Assembly: GCF_040706615.1 (NCBI RefSeq)
Contig: NZ_JAPDRF010000003.1
Coordinates: 124,001-188,000 of the forward strand
Origin: Lentisalinibacter sediminis
GTDB lineage: Bacteria; Pseudomonadota; Gammaproteobacteria; Steroidobacterales; Woeseiaceae
Length of the DNA: 64,000 bases
Reading direction: 5' to 3'
Part shown: positions 41,501-50,458 of the stretch, piece after piece
Position numbering within the stretch: position 1 is the first letter of the stretch
Layout of the letters: every line of letters begins with the position of its first letter
Program-made: the position numbers and the translations under genes
Notes under the pieces: model-generated
The model's input: only the letters and a program-made list of their open reading frames with translations
Database searches by the model: none
Told to the model about the DNA's origin: nothing

Positions 41501-41741
41501 GGAAGGCGTCCAGCCCGCCGAGGCGGCGCTCCGCCTCCCGCACCCGCGCCACGAGCTCGACTGCCGTCTCGCGCACCCGCTCACGCAACCCCTGCCCGGC
41601 GTCGGCACGCTCCAGCAGCTCCGCCATCGCCCTCGACTCGTCGACGAGGTAGCGCTCGTTGATGGCCCGATCCAGCGGAGACGGCGCGGCCGACTGGTCC
41701 GGAAGACGCCGGCCGGCGCCCGTTGCGGTTTCCCTGTTCAT
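38568..41741 (-). CDS. putA: bifunctional proline dehydrogenase / L-glutamate-gamma-semialdehyde dehydrogenase
   Basis: 1057 residues. FAD-dependent proline dehydrogenase barrel at about 90-480 (KLSALHPRYE, RLVKGAYWDTEI, QFATHNAHT). The aldehyde dehydrogenase domain (about 530-1040) has SPWNFPLAIF, AETGGQN with the general-base Glu, and the catalytic Cys in GQRCSALR. It converts proline to glutamate with channelling of the intermediate. The N-terminal ribbon-helix-helix repressor domain of the 1320-residue E. coli PutA is absent, so this protein cannot regulate its own gene. Single gene, convergent with the SUF operon. Confidence 0.96.
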   Translation of the reverse strand: MNRETATGAGRRLPDQSAAPSPLDRAINERYLVDESRAMAELLERADAGQGLRERVRETAVELVARVREAERRLGGLDAFLHKYDLSSQEGVVLMCIAEALLRIPDADTADRLIADKLTSGRWEEHLGSSESLFVNASTWGLMLTGRLMRLDEATIRNPAKFLGKLTGKAGEPVVRQAMRQAMKIMGHQFVMGWDIGEALERAGEGGNRRYRYSYDMLGEAALTAEDAERYFRAYAGAIKAIGGAAGDDVIAAPGISVKLSALHPRYEFTHRARLLDELVPRLARLTEMARDAGIPLTVDAEEADRLEISLEVFEAVAASTSAAGYDGLGLAVQAYQKRALSVIRWLAELAGRTGRRIPVRLVKGAYWDTEIKRAQEQGLEGYPVFTRKANTDVSFLACARELLDAGERLYPQFATHNAHTLASILHLAGQRRDYEFQRLHGMGEELYEQVVDPERYDRPCRVYAPVGSHEDLLPYLVRRLLENGANTSFVNRIVDEEAPVEEIVADPVEAVRRLESYPHPRIPLPAAIYGEERRNSRGLNLADRAFLSGWLERMQKALDGSHHARPRVAGRALSGRPAESRNPARSGEVVGVVEYADADVVDRALGVASEAWYDWNATDAATRANILRRAADLYEEEAPALMALCVAEAGKSIGDSLGEVREAVDFLRYYAARAEALFGAPLPMAGPTGERNELRLQGRGIFVCISPWNFPLAIFTGQVAAALAAGNTVLAKPAEQTSLIAARAVDILHRAGVPGEVLNFLPGEGGEVGAAAVADPRVAGVAFTGSTETARLINRTLAERPGPIAAFIAETGGQNTMLVDSSALPEQVVKDAVYSGYNSAGQRCSALRILCVQRDIAPRVIELLTGHMDELRVGDPGLMSTDVGPVIDAGAQEMLERHVADLGAKSSLVHRTQLGEGTADGTFVAPTAIEIESIDQLGREVFGPVVHIYRYRARDLRKTVEAINATGYGLTMGVHSRIDRRARDIAAWAQVGNLYINRNMIGAVVGAQPFGGQGLSGTGPKAGGPHYLLRFATECSLSNNTAAVGGNATLLSLTTD

Positions 41742-41797
41742 GTCCTGTTGGCGATAACGCCCTTCGCTCGTGCGCGGCCTTCGTCCCGGCGACCGGT

Positions 41798-42184
41798 TCA
41801 GGCTTTGCGATTCAGTCGGCGCAGCTCGCGCCGCGTGTGCTTGTCCGGCCGGCCGTCCGTGCGCGGCATGGCGCGACGATCCTGGCGCAGCGTCTCGATC
41901 AGCGCCTCGCGCTCCCGCCGGCTCCCCGCTTCCTCATGGTAGCAGCCTTCGGCTTCACGGGCGGGACCGCGGCGCGGGGGCAGCGTCAGCACGGTCAGCC
42001 GCCAGGTCAGCCGGTCCCGGGTGATCTCCAACCGATCGCCGACCCGGACCACGCGCGACGCCTTCACCCGTTCGCCGTTCACGTGCACGTGCCCGCCCGC
42101 GACAGCTTTCGCAGCGAGCCCGCGGGTCTTGAAGAATCGGGTGTGCCAGAGCCACTTGTCGATGCGCAACGCGTCTTCACTCAT
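41798..42184 (-). CDS. hslR: S4-domain heat shock protein Hsp15
   Basis: 128 residues from ATG 42184. S4 RNA-binding domain at residues 7-60 (LRIDKWLWHTRFFKTRGLA and GHVHVNGERVKASRVVRVGD), followed by a basic C-terminal tail (RPDKHTRRELRRL). Length and motifs match Hsp15, which binds stalled 50S subunits carrying nascent chains. It ends 57 bp upstream of putA and is divergent from kbl. Confidence 0.9.
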   Translation of the reverse strand: MSEDALRIDKWLWHTRFFKTRGLAAKAVAGGHVHVNGERVKASRVVRVGDRLEITRDRLTWRLTVLTLPPRRGPAREAEGCYHEEAGSRREREALIETLRQDRRAMPRTDGRPDKHTRRELRRLNRKA

Positions 42185-42278
42185 GCCCGCATTGTCGCGC
42201 CTCGCCGGCCCATACTCCAGAGGCTGCGATCGCCACGGCTGATATACTTCCGGCCAGCGCAAGCAAGGAGTATTCCCC

Positions 42279-43478
42279 GTGAAAGAAGCGTTTCTGGCAT
42301 CGCTGTCCGAAGCGACCGAGGAGCTGAAGGAACAGGGCCTGTACAAGGAGGAACGGGTTATCACCGGGCCCCAGCAGGCCGAGATCGACGTGCGCGAGGA
42401 CGGCGATACCCGCCACGTCATCAATTTCTGCGCCAATAACTACCTGGGCCTGGCCAATCATCCGCAGATCGTCGCCGCAGCCCGCCGGGCCATCGACGAG
42501 CACGGTTACGGCATGGCATCGGTGCGCTTCATCTGCGGGACCCAGACGGTGCACAAGGAGCTGGAAGGCCGCATCAGCGATTTCCTCGGCACCGAGGATA
42601 CGATCCTCTACCCCTCCTGTTTCGACGCCAACGGCGGCCTGTTCGAGACCCTGCTGGGGCCGGAGGACGCCGTCGTCAGCGACGCGCTGAATCACGCCAG
42701 CATCATCGACGGCATCCGCCTGTGCAAGGCGCAGCGCTACCGTTACCGGCACGACGACATGGCGGACCTGGAGGCGCAGCTGCGGGCCGCGCGGGACGCG
42801 CGCGCGCGCCTGATCGCCACCGACGGCGTCTTCTCCATGGACGGCACCATCGCCGACCTGCAGCGCATCTGCGATCTGGCCGACGAATACCAGGCGCTGG
42901 TGATGATCGACGACTGCCACGCCACCGGCTTTCTCGGCCGGGAGGGCCGCGGCACCCACGAGTACCGCGACGTGATGGGCCGCGTGGACATCATCACGAG
43001 CACGCTGGGCAAGGCGCTGGGCGGCGCCTCCGGCGGCTTCACCGCCGGGCGCCGGGAGATCGTCGCCTGGCTGCGCCAGCGCTCCCGCCCCTACCTCTTC
43101 TCGAACACGCTGGCACCGGTGATCGCCGCCGCCTCCATCGAGGTCGTGAACCTGCTCGAGTCCGACAGCGGATTGCGCGAGAAGCTCGCCGCGAACGCGG
43201 AGTATTTCCGCAACCGCATGGAAGCGCTCGGCTTCGACCTGCTGCCGGGCGAGCACCCCATCATCCCCGTGATGCTGGGCGACGCACGGCTGGCAGGGCA
43301 GATGGCCGACCGGCTGCTGGACCACGGTATCTACGTCATCGGTTTCTCCTACCCGGTGGTGCCCCACGGCAAGGCGCGCATCCGCACGCAGATGTCCGCC
43401 GGACACGACCGGCAGCACCTCGACCGGGCCATCGACGCATTCGCGGCCGTGGGCCGGGAACTCGGTGTCATCAGCTAG
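42279..43478 (+). CDS. kbl: glycine C-acetyltransferase (2-amino-3-ketobutyrate CoA ligase)
   Basis: 399 residues from a GTG with AAGGAG upstream; a TATACT -10-like box lies near 42244. Alpha-oxoamine synthase with the PLP lysine Lys245 in STLGKALGGASGG. The segments NFCANNYLGLANHP and RFICGTQTVHKELE are typical of Kbl. It cleaves 2-amino-3-ketobutyrate with CoA to glycine and acetyl-CoA. tdh, which makes its substrate, follows after 12 bp. Confidence 0.96.
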   Translation: MKEAFLASLSEATEELKEQGLYKEERVITGPQQAEIDVREDGDTRHVINFCANNYLGLANHPQIVAAARRAIDEHGYGMASVRFICGTQTVHKELEGRISDFLGTEDTILYPSCFDANGGLFETLLGPEDAVVSDALNHASIIDGIRLCKAQRYRYRHDDMADLEAQLRAARDARARLIATDGVFSMDGTIADLQRICDLADEYQALVMIDDCHATGFLGREGRGTHEYRDVMGRVDIITSTLGKALGGASGGFTAGRREIVAWLRQRSRPYLFSNTLAPVIAAASIEVVNLLESDSGLREKLAANAEYFRNRMEALGFDLLPGEHPIIPVMLGDARLAGQMADRLLDHGIYVIGFSYPVVPHGKARIRTQMSAGHDRQHLDRAIDAFAAVGRELGVIS

Positions 43479-43490
43479 CGCGGAGGCCTC

Positions 43491-44519
43491 ATGAAAGCAC
43501 TGGTGAAGAAACTGGCCGAACCCGGCATCTGGCTCGAAGACATCCCGGAGCCCGAGGTCGGCCACAACGACGTCCTGATCGAGGTCGCCAAGACGGCCAT
43601 CTGCGGCACGGATATCCACATCTACCAGTGGGACGACTGGGCGAAGAAGACCATCCCGGTGCCCATGGCCGTTGGCCACGAATTCTGCGGCCGCATCGTC
43701 GAGGTTGGCAGCGAGGTACGCGGCCTCGAACCGGGCGACCGGGTCTCGGCCGAAGGCCACATCACCTGCGGCGTGTGCCGCAACTGCCGCGCCGGCCGGC
43801 GTCACCTGTGCATCAACACCGTGGGGGTGGGCGTGAACCGCCCGGGCGCCTTTGCCGAGTACATTTCGGTACCCGCCTTCAATGTCTTCAAGCTGCCCGA
43901 GGCCATCACGGACGACATGGCGGCCATCCTCGACCCGCTGGGCAACGCCACCCACACCGCCCTCTCCTTCGACCTCGTCGGCGAGGACGTCGTCATCACG
44001 GGCGCGGGCCCGATCGGCATCATGGCGGTAGCCATCTGCCGCTACGCGGGCGCCCGTCACGTGGTGATCACCGACGTGAACGACTACCGTCTCGACCTGG
44101 CGCGGCAGATGGGAGCCTCCATGACGCTGAACGTCACGCGGGATTCGATCGACGACGCCATGCAGGCGCTGGGCATGACAGAGGGCTTCGACGTCGGCAT
44201 GGAGATGTCCGGACAGCCGTCCGCGCTGCGGGAGCTGCTCCGCGTCATGCATCACGGCGGCCGGGTGGCGCTGCTGGGCATTCCGCCCGAGGACACCGCC
44301 ATCGACTGGAACCAGATCATCTTCAAGGGCCTGATGGTGAAGGGCATCTACGGCCGCGAGATGTTCGAGACCTGGTACAAGATGTCGAGCATGCTGCAGA
44401 GCGGACTCGACGTGGGCCCGATCATCACCCATCACTTCGCGCTCGCCGACTTCGGCGAGGCCTTCGAGACGATGTCGTCCGGTCAGTCCGGCAAGGTCGT
44501 GCTCGACTGGCACGCCTGA
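43491..44519 (+). CDS. tdh: L-threonine 3-dehydrogenase
   Basis: 342 residues. Zinc alcohol dehydrogenase family: catalytic zinc ligands Cys38 (AICGTDIH) and His-Glu in GHEFCG; structural zinc Cys quartet in ITCGVCRNCRAGRRHLC; the NAD motif around ITGAGPIGIMA. It oxidises threonine to 2-amino-3-ketobutyrate for Kbl. The pair gives glycine and acetyl-CoA from threonine. A GC-rich hairpin follows at 44525. Confidence 0.97.
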   Translation: MKALVKKLAEPGIWLEDIPEPEVGHNDVLIEVAKTAICGTDIHIYQWDDWAKKTIPVPMAVGHEFCGRIVEVGSEVRGLEPGDRVSAEGHITCGVCRNCRAGRRHLCINTVGVGVNRPGAFAEYISVPAFNVFKLPEAITDDMAAILDPLGNATHTALSFDLVGEDVVITGAGPIGIMAVAICRYAGARHVVITDVNDYRLDLARQMGASMTLNVTRDSIDDAMQALGMTEGFDVGMEMSGQPSALRELLRVMHHGGRVALLGIPPEDTAIDWNQIIFKGLMVKGIYGREMFETWYKMSSMLQSGLDVGPIITHHFALADFGEAFETMSSGQSGKVVLDWHA

Positions 44520-44524
44520 CGACT

Positions 44525-44557
44525 GGCACCTGCCGGCTGGCAATGCCGGCGGGTGCC
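44525..44557. terminator. GC-rich hairpin between convergent tdh and sppA
   Basis: Stem GGCACC-T-GCCGGC with GCCGGC-G-GGTGCC and a seven-base loop. No T-run follows on either strand, so it is a likely transcript-end stabiliser rather than a classic terminator. Confidence 0.5.
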
Positions 44558-44565
44558 CTCCCGGC

Positions 44566-46440
44566 CTAGCGCAGCACGTCGCAGAAGCAGTCGGCGTACG
44601 TCCCGCGACGGTCGTTGAACCGGGCGATGCCGCGCCACGCGTCCTCCACCGCCGTCACCAGCGGCGCCAGCGGCGAGCCGCGGCCGGTGAAGCCACTCGC
44701 GGCCACCCCGGCCACCCCGGCCACCGTCGGGCCGATGCGCGAGTTCAGCAGCTGCAGCAGGAACTCCTGACCCGGCGTCAGCGGCCGCTCGACGTATTTC
44801 ACGCCGAACTCGCCCTCCGCCAGGCCGGCGCGCTCCGCCGCCGTCTCTATGGCATCGTTCAGGTCGCCGAAACGGTCGATCAGCCCGAACTCCAGTGCGT
44901 CCTGGCCGGTCCAGACCCGGCCCTCGGCGATATCGCCGACCTTGTCGCGATCGAGGCCGCGCTGCTCGGCGACGCCGTCGACGAAGTCCCGGTAAGTCGT
45001 ATCCACCGTTATTTCAATCGTGCGCCGGAGCGTCTCGCCCAGCGGGCGGTCCGGGCGCAGCGCGCCGGCCAGCGCCGTCGTACCCACCCCGTCCGTGTTG
45101 ATGCCCACCTTCTCGAGCGTGCGCTGGAACGTGGGGAACATGCCCACGACGCCGATGGAGCCCGTGATGGTCGTGGGGTGCGCGAGAATCTCGTCGCCGC
45201 CGGTCGAGATCCAGTACCCCGCCGAGGCAGCCACGCTGCTCATGGAGACGATCACCGGCCGCTCCGTCGCCTTGAAGGCCTGGATCTCGTCGAGTATCAG
45301 TTCCGAGGCGAACGTGCTGCCGCCGCCACTGTCCACGCGCAGCACCAGAGCCTTCACCGAGTCGTCTTCGATCGCGCGCCGGATCAGGTTGCTGGTGGAC
45401 TCGCCGCCGATATTGCCGGCGGGCGCATCGCCCTCCACCACCGGGCCGGACGCGACGACCACCGCCACGTTGCTCGCGCCTGCCTCGTCGCCGCGCAGGA
45501 GCCGCTGCCCTGCCAGGTAGGCCTCCAGGCCGATCGAGCGGTAGCTCTCTTCCTGCCCGTCGTTGGCGCCGGCGATGCCGATCATGTGTTCGCGGAACTC
45601 GGCGCGGGTGGTTACCCGATCGGCCAGGCCCAGCCTGACGGCCATATCCGCGAAACGACCGTTGCTCGCCTGCAATTCCTCGGGCAGGTTGTCGATACCG
45701 GCCTGCAACCGGGCGGCGTCGAGGCCCCGGGCCGCGGATACGCCACCGAGCCAGGCCTGCCAGAGCTGGTCGAGCAGGTCCCGGTTGGCCGTCTTCGCGG
45801 CCTCCGACATGTCGTCGCGGGTAAAGGGTTCGGCGGCGGATTTGTAGGTGCCCGCCGTGAACACGTTCCAGTCGATGCCGAGCTTGTCGATGGCATCGCG
45901 GAAATAGTTACGGTAGATGCCATAGCCCTGCAGGAACACCACGCCCTGGTCCTGCAGCCAGATCTCGTCGGCATGGGCGGCGATATAGTAGCCCGCCTGG
46001 GTATAGGCGTTGCCCATGGCAATCACGGGCTTGCCCGAGGCCTTGAAGGTCTCGATGGCATTCGCGACCGCCTGCAGCTTGGTCAGCCCGCCACCGAGGA
46101 ACGCGTCCAGCTCGAGTACCACCGCCGGGATGCGGTCGTCCTCCGCGGCCCACTCCAGGGCATCCTCCACGTCACGCAGCCGGGTCTGGCCGACGCCGTC
46201 GCCCATAGCTTCGGCAACGGCGCGGTCCACCGGGTTGCCCTCGAATTCCTCCACCAGGTAGCCCTCCGGCGCGATCACCAGTGCCGCCTTGCGCGGCAGC
46301 TCCGCCACCGGCGGCGACAGCGCCGCGACCACCAGCGCGAACAGGAACAGCAGCACCAGCAGATGCAGGATCTTGCGGATGCCGTCCAGCCCGCGCCACA
46401 GGGCGCGCAGGACTCTCATCAGGGCTTTTCCCAGGGCCAT
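44566..46440 (-). CDS. sppA: signal peptide peptidase SppA, 67K type
   Basis: 624 residues from ATG 46440 (GAGGAG eight bases upstream), the long duplicated form found in E. coli. One N-terminal membrane helix at about 22-42. Catalytic dyad: Lys200 in AGTYKSAAEPF and Ser406 in SVAASAGYWIS. It degrades signal peptides left in the inner membrane. It follows the sorbosone dehydrogenase-like gene by four bp, so it is cotranscribed with the genes upstream. Confidence 0.94.
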   Translation of the reverse strand: MALGKALMRVLRALWRGLDGIRKILHLLVLLFLFALVVAALSPPVAELPRKAALVIAPEGYLVEEFEGNPVDRAVAEAMGDGVGQTRLRDVEDALEWAAEDDRIPAVVLELDAFLGGGLTKLQAVANAIETFKASGKPVIAMGNAYTQAGYYIAAHADEIWLQDQGVVFLQGYGIYRNYFRDAIDKLGIDWNVFTAGTYKSAAEPFTRDDMSEAAKTANRDLLDQLWQAWLGGVSAARGLDAARLQAGIDNLPEELQASNGRFADMAVRLGLADRVTTRAEFREHMIGIAGANDGQEESYRSIGLEAYLAGQRLLRGDEAGASNVAVVVASGPVVEGDAPAGNIGGESTSNLIRRAIEDDSVKALVLRVDSGGGSTFASELILDEIQAFKATERPVIVSMSSVAASAGYWISTGGDEILAHPTTITGSIGVVGMFPTFQRTLEKVGINTDGVGTTALAGALRPDRPLGETLRRTIEITVDTTYRDFVDGVAEQRGLDRDKVGDIAEGRVWTGQDALEFGLIDRFGDLNDAIETAAERAGLAEGEFGVKYVERPLTPGQEFLLQLLNSRIGPTVAGVAGVAASGFTGRGSPLAPLVTAVEDAWRGIARFNDRRGTYADCFCDVLR

Positions 46441-46444
46441 GCTC

Positions 46445-47575
46445 TCACTCCTCGTCCGGCGCGTCCGCGCCAATGTATCTGATCCGGTAAATGACGCCGG
46501 CGTGATCATCGCTCAACAGAAAATCGCCGTCGGGAGTCTGCAGCAGATCCACCGGTCTGCCCCATGCCTCGCCGTCGTCCTGCAGCCAGCCTTTTGCGAA
46601 AGTCTCGTAGCTCGACGCCCGATCGCCGTCCAGCCGCACGAGCGTGACCCGGTAACCGATCGGCGTATCCCGATTCCAGGACCCGTGCTCGGCGATGAAA
46701 ACCTGGCCCCGATACTCCGCGGGAAAGCGGTCGCCCGTGTAGAACTTCAGGCCGAGCGGCGCCACGTGGGGCCCGAGTTCCGCTGCCGGCGGCACGAAAT
46801 CCCCGCAGTCCGCCTGGTCGCCGAACTCCGGATCGGCCACGTCGCTTCCGTGGCAATAGGGGTAGCCGAAGTGCAGTCCCGGCCGCGGTGCATGGTTCAG
46901 TTCGCAGGGCGGGACGTCGTTGCCGAGGTGGTCGCGCCCGTTGTCGGTGAACCAGAGTTCCCCCGTCTGCGGGTGCCAGGTGAACCCGACCGTATTGCGC
47001 ACACCCTCGGCATAGACACGCCGGTCGCTGCCGTCGGGCTCGATACTGGTGATGACCGCATAGCCCGCCTCGTCGCAGATATTGCAGGGCGCGCCGATCG
47101 GCACGTACAGGCGGTCGTCAGGCCCGAAGGCGATGTATTTCCAGCCATGGTGCCGGTCTGAGGGGTAACGGGCGATCAGTTCCGGCTCGCCGGGATCGGT
47201 CAGCCGCGCCTCTATGCCGTCGTAGCGCAGTATGCGATCCACTTCCGCCACGTACAGGGCTCCGTCCCGGAACGCGACGCCGTTCGGCATATTCATCTCC
47301 GTGGCCAGCACATGCACACGGGCGTCGCCATCGTCCCAGCCCGTGACCGCATACAACGCGCCCTCGCCCCGGGTGCCGACGAACAGCGTGCCATCGTCTC
47401 CGAACACCATGGAACGCGCATTGGGGATGTCCGCCACCGCCACCTCGATGGAGAAACCGGGCGGCAGCTCGATGGTCTCGAGCGGCAGTTGCCGTGACTC
47501 GCCCGCGCCGCATGCCACTGCTGCCAGCAACGGGACCATCGCCAGACAGCGACGCACGAATCTCTTGCGACTCAT
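46445..47575 (-). CDS. PQQ-type sugar (sorbosone) dehydrogenase-like lipoprotein
   Basis: 376 residues with a lipoprotein signal (MVPLLAAVACGAG). A six-bladed beta-propeller follows, like soluble glucose and sorbosone dehydrogenases: NARSMVFGDDGTLFVGTRG, NMPNGVAFRDGALYVAEVDRI, HHGWKYIAFGPDDRLYVPIG and IAEHGSWNRDTPIGYRV. The family is often labelled PQQ-dependent, though a cofactor is not shown for most members. Located outside the cytoplasmic membrane. It lies 25 bp after the TRAP permease, so it may act on the compound that transporter carries; this is inference. Confidence 0.85.
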   Translation of the reverse strand: MSRKRFVRRCLAMVPLLAAVACGAGESRQLPLETIELPPGFSIEVAVADIPNARSMVFGDDGTLFVGTRGEGALYAVTGWDDGDARVHVLATEMNMPNGVAFRDGALYVAEVDRILRYDGIEARLTDPGEPELIARYPSDRHHGWKYIAFGPDDRLYVPIGAPCNICDEAGYAVITSIEPDGSDRRVYAEGVRNTVGFTWHPQTGELWFTDNGRDHLGNDVPPCELNHAPRPGLHFGYPYCHGSDVADPEFGDQADCGDFVPPAAELGPHVAPLGLKFYTGDRFPAEYRGQVFIAEHGSWNRDTPIGYRVTLVRLDGDRASSYETFAKGWLQDDGEAWGRPVDLLQTPDGDFLLSDDHAGVIYRIRYIGADAPDEE

Positions 47576-47600
47576 GTTCTCCTCCGTGGGCGGGCTGCGC

Positions 47601-48863
47601 TCAAACGCCGGGCAGCAGCCACAGGGACAGCGCCGGCACGTAGGTGATGATGATGACCGAGATCAGCAGAATCAACAGGAAAGGCAGCGTCGCCAGATAG
47701 ACGCGGACGATGGGCTCCTCGAAGCGGTAACTGGCGATGAACAGGTTCAGACCCACCGGCGGCGTGAGATAGCCCAACTGCATCGCGGCCAGGAAGATGA
47801 TGCCGAGATGGATCGGGTGGATGTCGTACTGCGCGGCGACCGGCAGAATCAGGGGCACCACCAGCACCAGCGCCGAGAAGATATCCAGTATGGCGCCCAG
47901 GATCAGCAGGAACACCAGCAGAAGCAGCAGGAAGGTGAGCGGCCCGCTCACGAACTGCTCGACGACGGCGAGCAACTTCTGGGGCACGCCGGCATCGATC
48001 ATGATATTGGTCGAGGCCAGAGAGACGCCGAGGATCACCAGGATGCCGCCCACCAGCAGCATGGACTCGCGCATGATCCGGGGCAGCTCGCGCAGCGGGA
48101 TCTCCCGCAGCATGAAGACCTCGACGAATACCACGTAGAGCGCCGTCACCGCGGCCGCCTCGGAGACGCCGATCAGCCCGGAGTAGATACCGCCGAGCAC
48201 GACGACCGGCAGCGGTATCTCCCAGGCGGATTCACGCACGGCGCCGGCCACCTCCCGCCACGAGAAGTCCGACAGGGGCTGGCGCTGGTGGCGGTTCACC
48301 CACAGGCTCCAGCCCGAGAGCATGATCAGCATCAGCAGGCCCGGCAGCACACCGGCCCGGAACAGCTCGTCGATCGACTGCTGGGCGACGACGCCGTACA
48401 GGATCAGCGGCAGCGACGGCGCGAACAGCAGGCCCAGGCTGCCGGCGCTGGTGACCAGGCCCAGGTTAAACCGCTCCGGATAACCGGCCTGAGTCAGCGC
48501 CGGATACAGGATGGCGCCGAGCGCGATGATGGTGACGCCCGAGGCGCCCGTGAATGCGGTGAAGAACGCGCAGGCCGCCAGCGAGACGATGGCGAGTCCG
48601 CCGGGCATCCAGCCCAGCAGGGCGCGGGTGATTCGCACCAGCCGGCGGGGCGCGCCGCTCTCACTCAGCACGAAACCAGCGAACGTGAACAGCGGTATCG
48701 CCAGCAGGAACGGCATCGTGCCGACGCTGAAGAACTCGATGGCCACGGCGGAGAGATCGATTTCTGCCTGGTAATAGCCCCACATCGCGCTCGCGGCGAT
48801 GACGGCGAACAGGGGCGCGCCGAGCAGCGCCAGCAGGAGCAGCACGATACCGAACAGGATCAT
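47601..48863 (-). CDS. TRAP transporter large permease (DctM)
   Basis: 420 residues from ATG 48863, which shares one base with the stop of the DctQ gene (TGATG). About twelve membrane helices, with family motifs AIPLFTFAGFVLSESG, LLFAPSLPLILYGV and LTPPVGLNLFIAS. It forms the sodium-driven transport channel with DctQ. The substrate is unknown, typically a carboxylate. Confidence 0.94.
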   Translation of the reverse strand: MILFGIVLLLLALLGAPLFAVIAASAMWGYYQAEIDLSAVAIEFFSVGTMPFLLAIPLFTFAGFVLSESGAPRRLVRITRALLGWMPGGLAIVSLAACAFFTAFTGASGVTIIALGAILYPALTQAGYPERFNLGLVTSAGSLGLLFAPSLPLILYGVVAQQSIDELFRAGVLPGLLMLIMLSGWSLWVNRHQRQPLSDFSWREVAGAVRESAWEIPLPVVVLGGIYSGLIGVSEAAAVTALYVVFVEVFMLREIPLRELPRIMRESMLLVGGILVILGVSLASTNIMIDAGVPQKLLAVVEQFVSGPLTFLLLLLVFLLILGAILDIFSALVLVVPLILPVAAQYDIHPIHLGIIFLAAMQLGYLTPPVGLNLFIASYRFEEPIVRVYLATLPFLLILLISVIIITYVPALSLWLLPGV

Positions 48864-49393
48864 CACGGCTCCCGGTGACGCAGGCGATTGCCGATGCGGA
48901 CGGCGCTCGAGCCCGTGAAGAGCAGATAGCGCCAGGCCATCAGTCCGAACGCGATCGGCATGACGATCTGAAACCACCAGGCGGGCAGCCCGCCGACCAG
49001 CTGGTCGCCGAATTCCCATGCCGTGTAGACGAAGCGCCCCGAATGCCAGGCCAGCAGGGCGCAGACCGCGGCGGTGAAGACATTGACCACCAGTTCGGAA
49101 ATCAGACGCAGGCCGGGCGAGAGGAACCGTGAGACGACGTCGATGCTGATGTGCTTGTCGGCCCGGCTGGCCGCCACCGCGCCGAACAGCGCGACCCAGA
49201 GCACCATCAGCTTCAGCACTTCATCGGCCCAGATGAAGCTGAAGTCGAACGCGTTGCGGATGATGATCTGGGTGGTGGCCAGCAGGATCATGGCCGACAG
49301 CAGAACGATGAGGACGACATTCTCCAGCAGCCGGCCTGCACGCTCCAGGCGCTCGCTCAGGCGCCCGCCGAGACGCCCGGGCGCCTCCGTCAC
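48863..49393 (-). CDS. TRAP transporter small permease (DctQ)
   Basis: 176 residues with four hydrophobic helices and the conserved RNAFDFSFIWADEVLKL and DKHISIDVVSRFL segments. It overlaps the periplasmic-binding gene by four bases at its start and DctM by one base at its end. It joins DctM to form the membrane part of the transporter. Confidence 0.92.
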   Translation of the reverse strand: MTEAPGRLGGRLSERLERAGRLLENVVLIVLLSAMILLATTQIIIRNAFDFSFIWADEVLKLMVLWVALFGAVAASRADKHISIDVVSRFLSPGLRLISELVVNVFTAAVCALLAWHSGRFVYTAWEFGDQLVGGLPAWWFQIVMPIAFGLMAWRYLLFTGSSAVRIGNRLRHREP

Positions 49394-50415
49394 GGGCTGT
49401 CGCCGTCCGCCCGGGCCGTTGCGGCCGCCTGGGTACGGTACTCGGCCAGCAGCGCCTGCACCTCTTCCAGTAACTCCGGCGAGAGGTAACCCTCTTCCGC
49501 CAGGCTCCGGTTCGCGGCCATGACCGGCTCACGCCAGCGGTCGATGGCGCCGTCCACCGGCTCGATGAAATCCACGCCGGTATTGGCCAGGGCAGCCAGC
49601 GCCTGCTCGTTGTCCGCCTCGTTGATGCGATCGAAATTCTCGTAGACGCGGTTCATGACCTCGTCGACCACGGCCTGATCGGCCGCGGAGAGGCGTGAGA
49701 ACGCCCGCTTGTCGATGGCGAGATAGCCGAGCGTGTAGAGCAGCGGCAGCTCGGTCAGGTAATCCACCTTCGTGTGCCACTGCAGCACCAGCACCGCCAC
49801 CGGCGGCGAGGCGACGATGTCGATCAGGCCGGTCTGCAGGCCGGTCAGCACGTCGGTCACCGGCAGGGTCACCGGCGAGAGGTCGAGCGCCTCCATGGCC
49901 CGGTAGCTGATCTGGTCGCCCTCCGGCACCCAGACCTTCTTGCCCTTGAGGTCGTCCACGGAGCGCACGGGCGTATTGGAGAGGAAACGGGCGAAGCCGC
50001 CTCCCGCGAAACCGAAGCTCACGAAGCCGGCCTCCTCCAGTCCGGCCTCGAGCTTCGGGTCGACGCGCTCGCGCACGTACTGCACCTCGGCATCGTTCTC
50101 GAACAGCAGCGGCAGACCGTAGATATTCAGGTCCGGGTAGTACTGCTCCATGCTGTTGGCGGTGAAGACGCCGCCGTGCAGCTGGCCGATGCGGATCTTG
50201 CGCAGTACCTTCTTGTCGTCGCCCATGACGCCGCCGCCATAGAGCTTGATGTTCACCCGACCGTCGGTGCGCTCCGCGATCTCCGTGGACGCCCCCCGCA
50301 TGTCCTTCATCCAGGTCGAGCCCTCGGGGGCGATGGTGGCGATCTTCAGATCGACGGCGGACGCCGGACCGGCGACCAGCAGCAACGCGATGAGGGTGAT
50401 GATTCTGGCGTTCAT
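49390..50415 (-). CDS. TRAP transporter substrate-binding protein (DctP)
   Basis: 341 residues from ATG 50415 with GGAG nine bases upstream. Signal peptide IITLIALLLVAGPASA, then the DctP fold (LKIATIAPEGSTWMKDM, GRVNIKLYGGGVMGDD, GKKVWVPEGD). It captures the ligand in the periplasm. Its sequence style and the TatT gene before it place it with the TatT-associated TRAP group. Ligand unknown. Confidence 0.93.
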   Translation of the reverse strand: MNARIITLIALLLVAGPASAVDLKIATIAPEGSTWMKDMRGASTEIAERTDGRVNIKLYGGGVMGDDKKVLRKIRIGQLHGGVFTANSMEQYYPDLNIYGLPLLFENDAEVQYVRERVDPKLEAGLEEAGFVSFGFAGGGFARFLSNTPVRSVDDLKGKKVWVPEGDQISYRAMEALDLSPVTLPVTDVLTGLQTGLIDIVASPPVAVLVLQWHTKVDYLTELPLLYTLGYLAIDKRAFSRLSAADQAVVDEVMNRVYENFDRINEADNEQALAALANTGVDFIEPVDGAIDRWREPVMAANRSLAEEGYLSPELLEEVQALLAEYRTQAAATARADGDSP

Positions 50416-50458
50416 GGCTTGCACTCCCTGTGAGTAGCTCGTCGCCCGGAGTCGGGGC

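Noticed and set aside
42177..44543. 788-codon minus-strand frame opposite kbl-tdh
   Set aside because: Antisense to two complete enzymes; composition typical of a GC-rich shadow.
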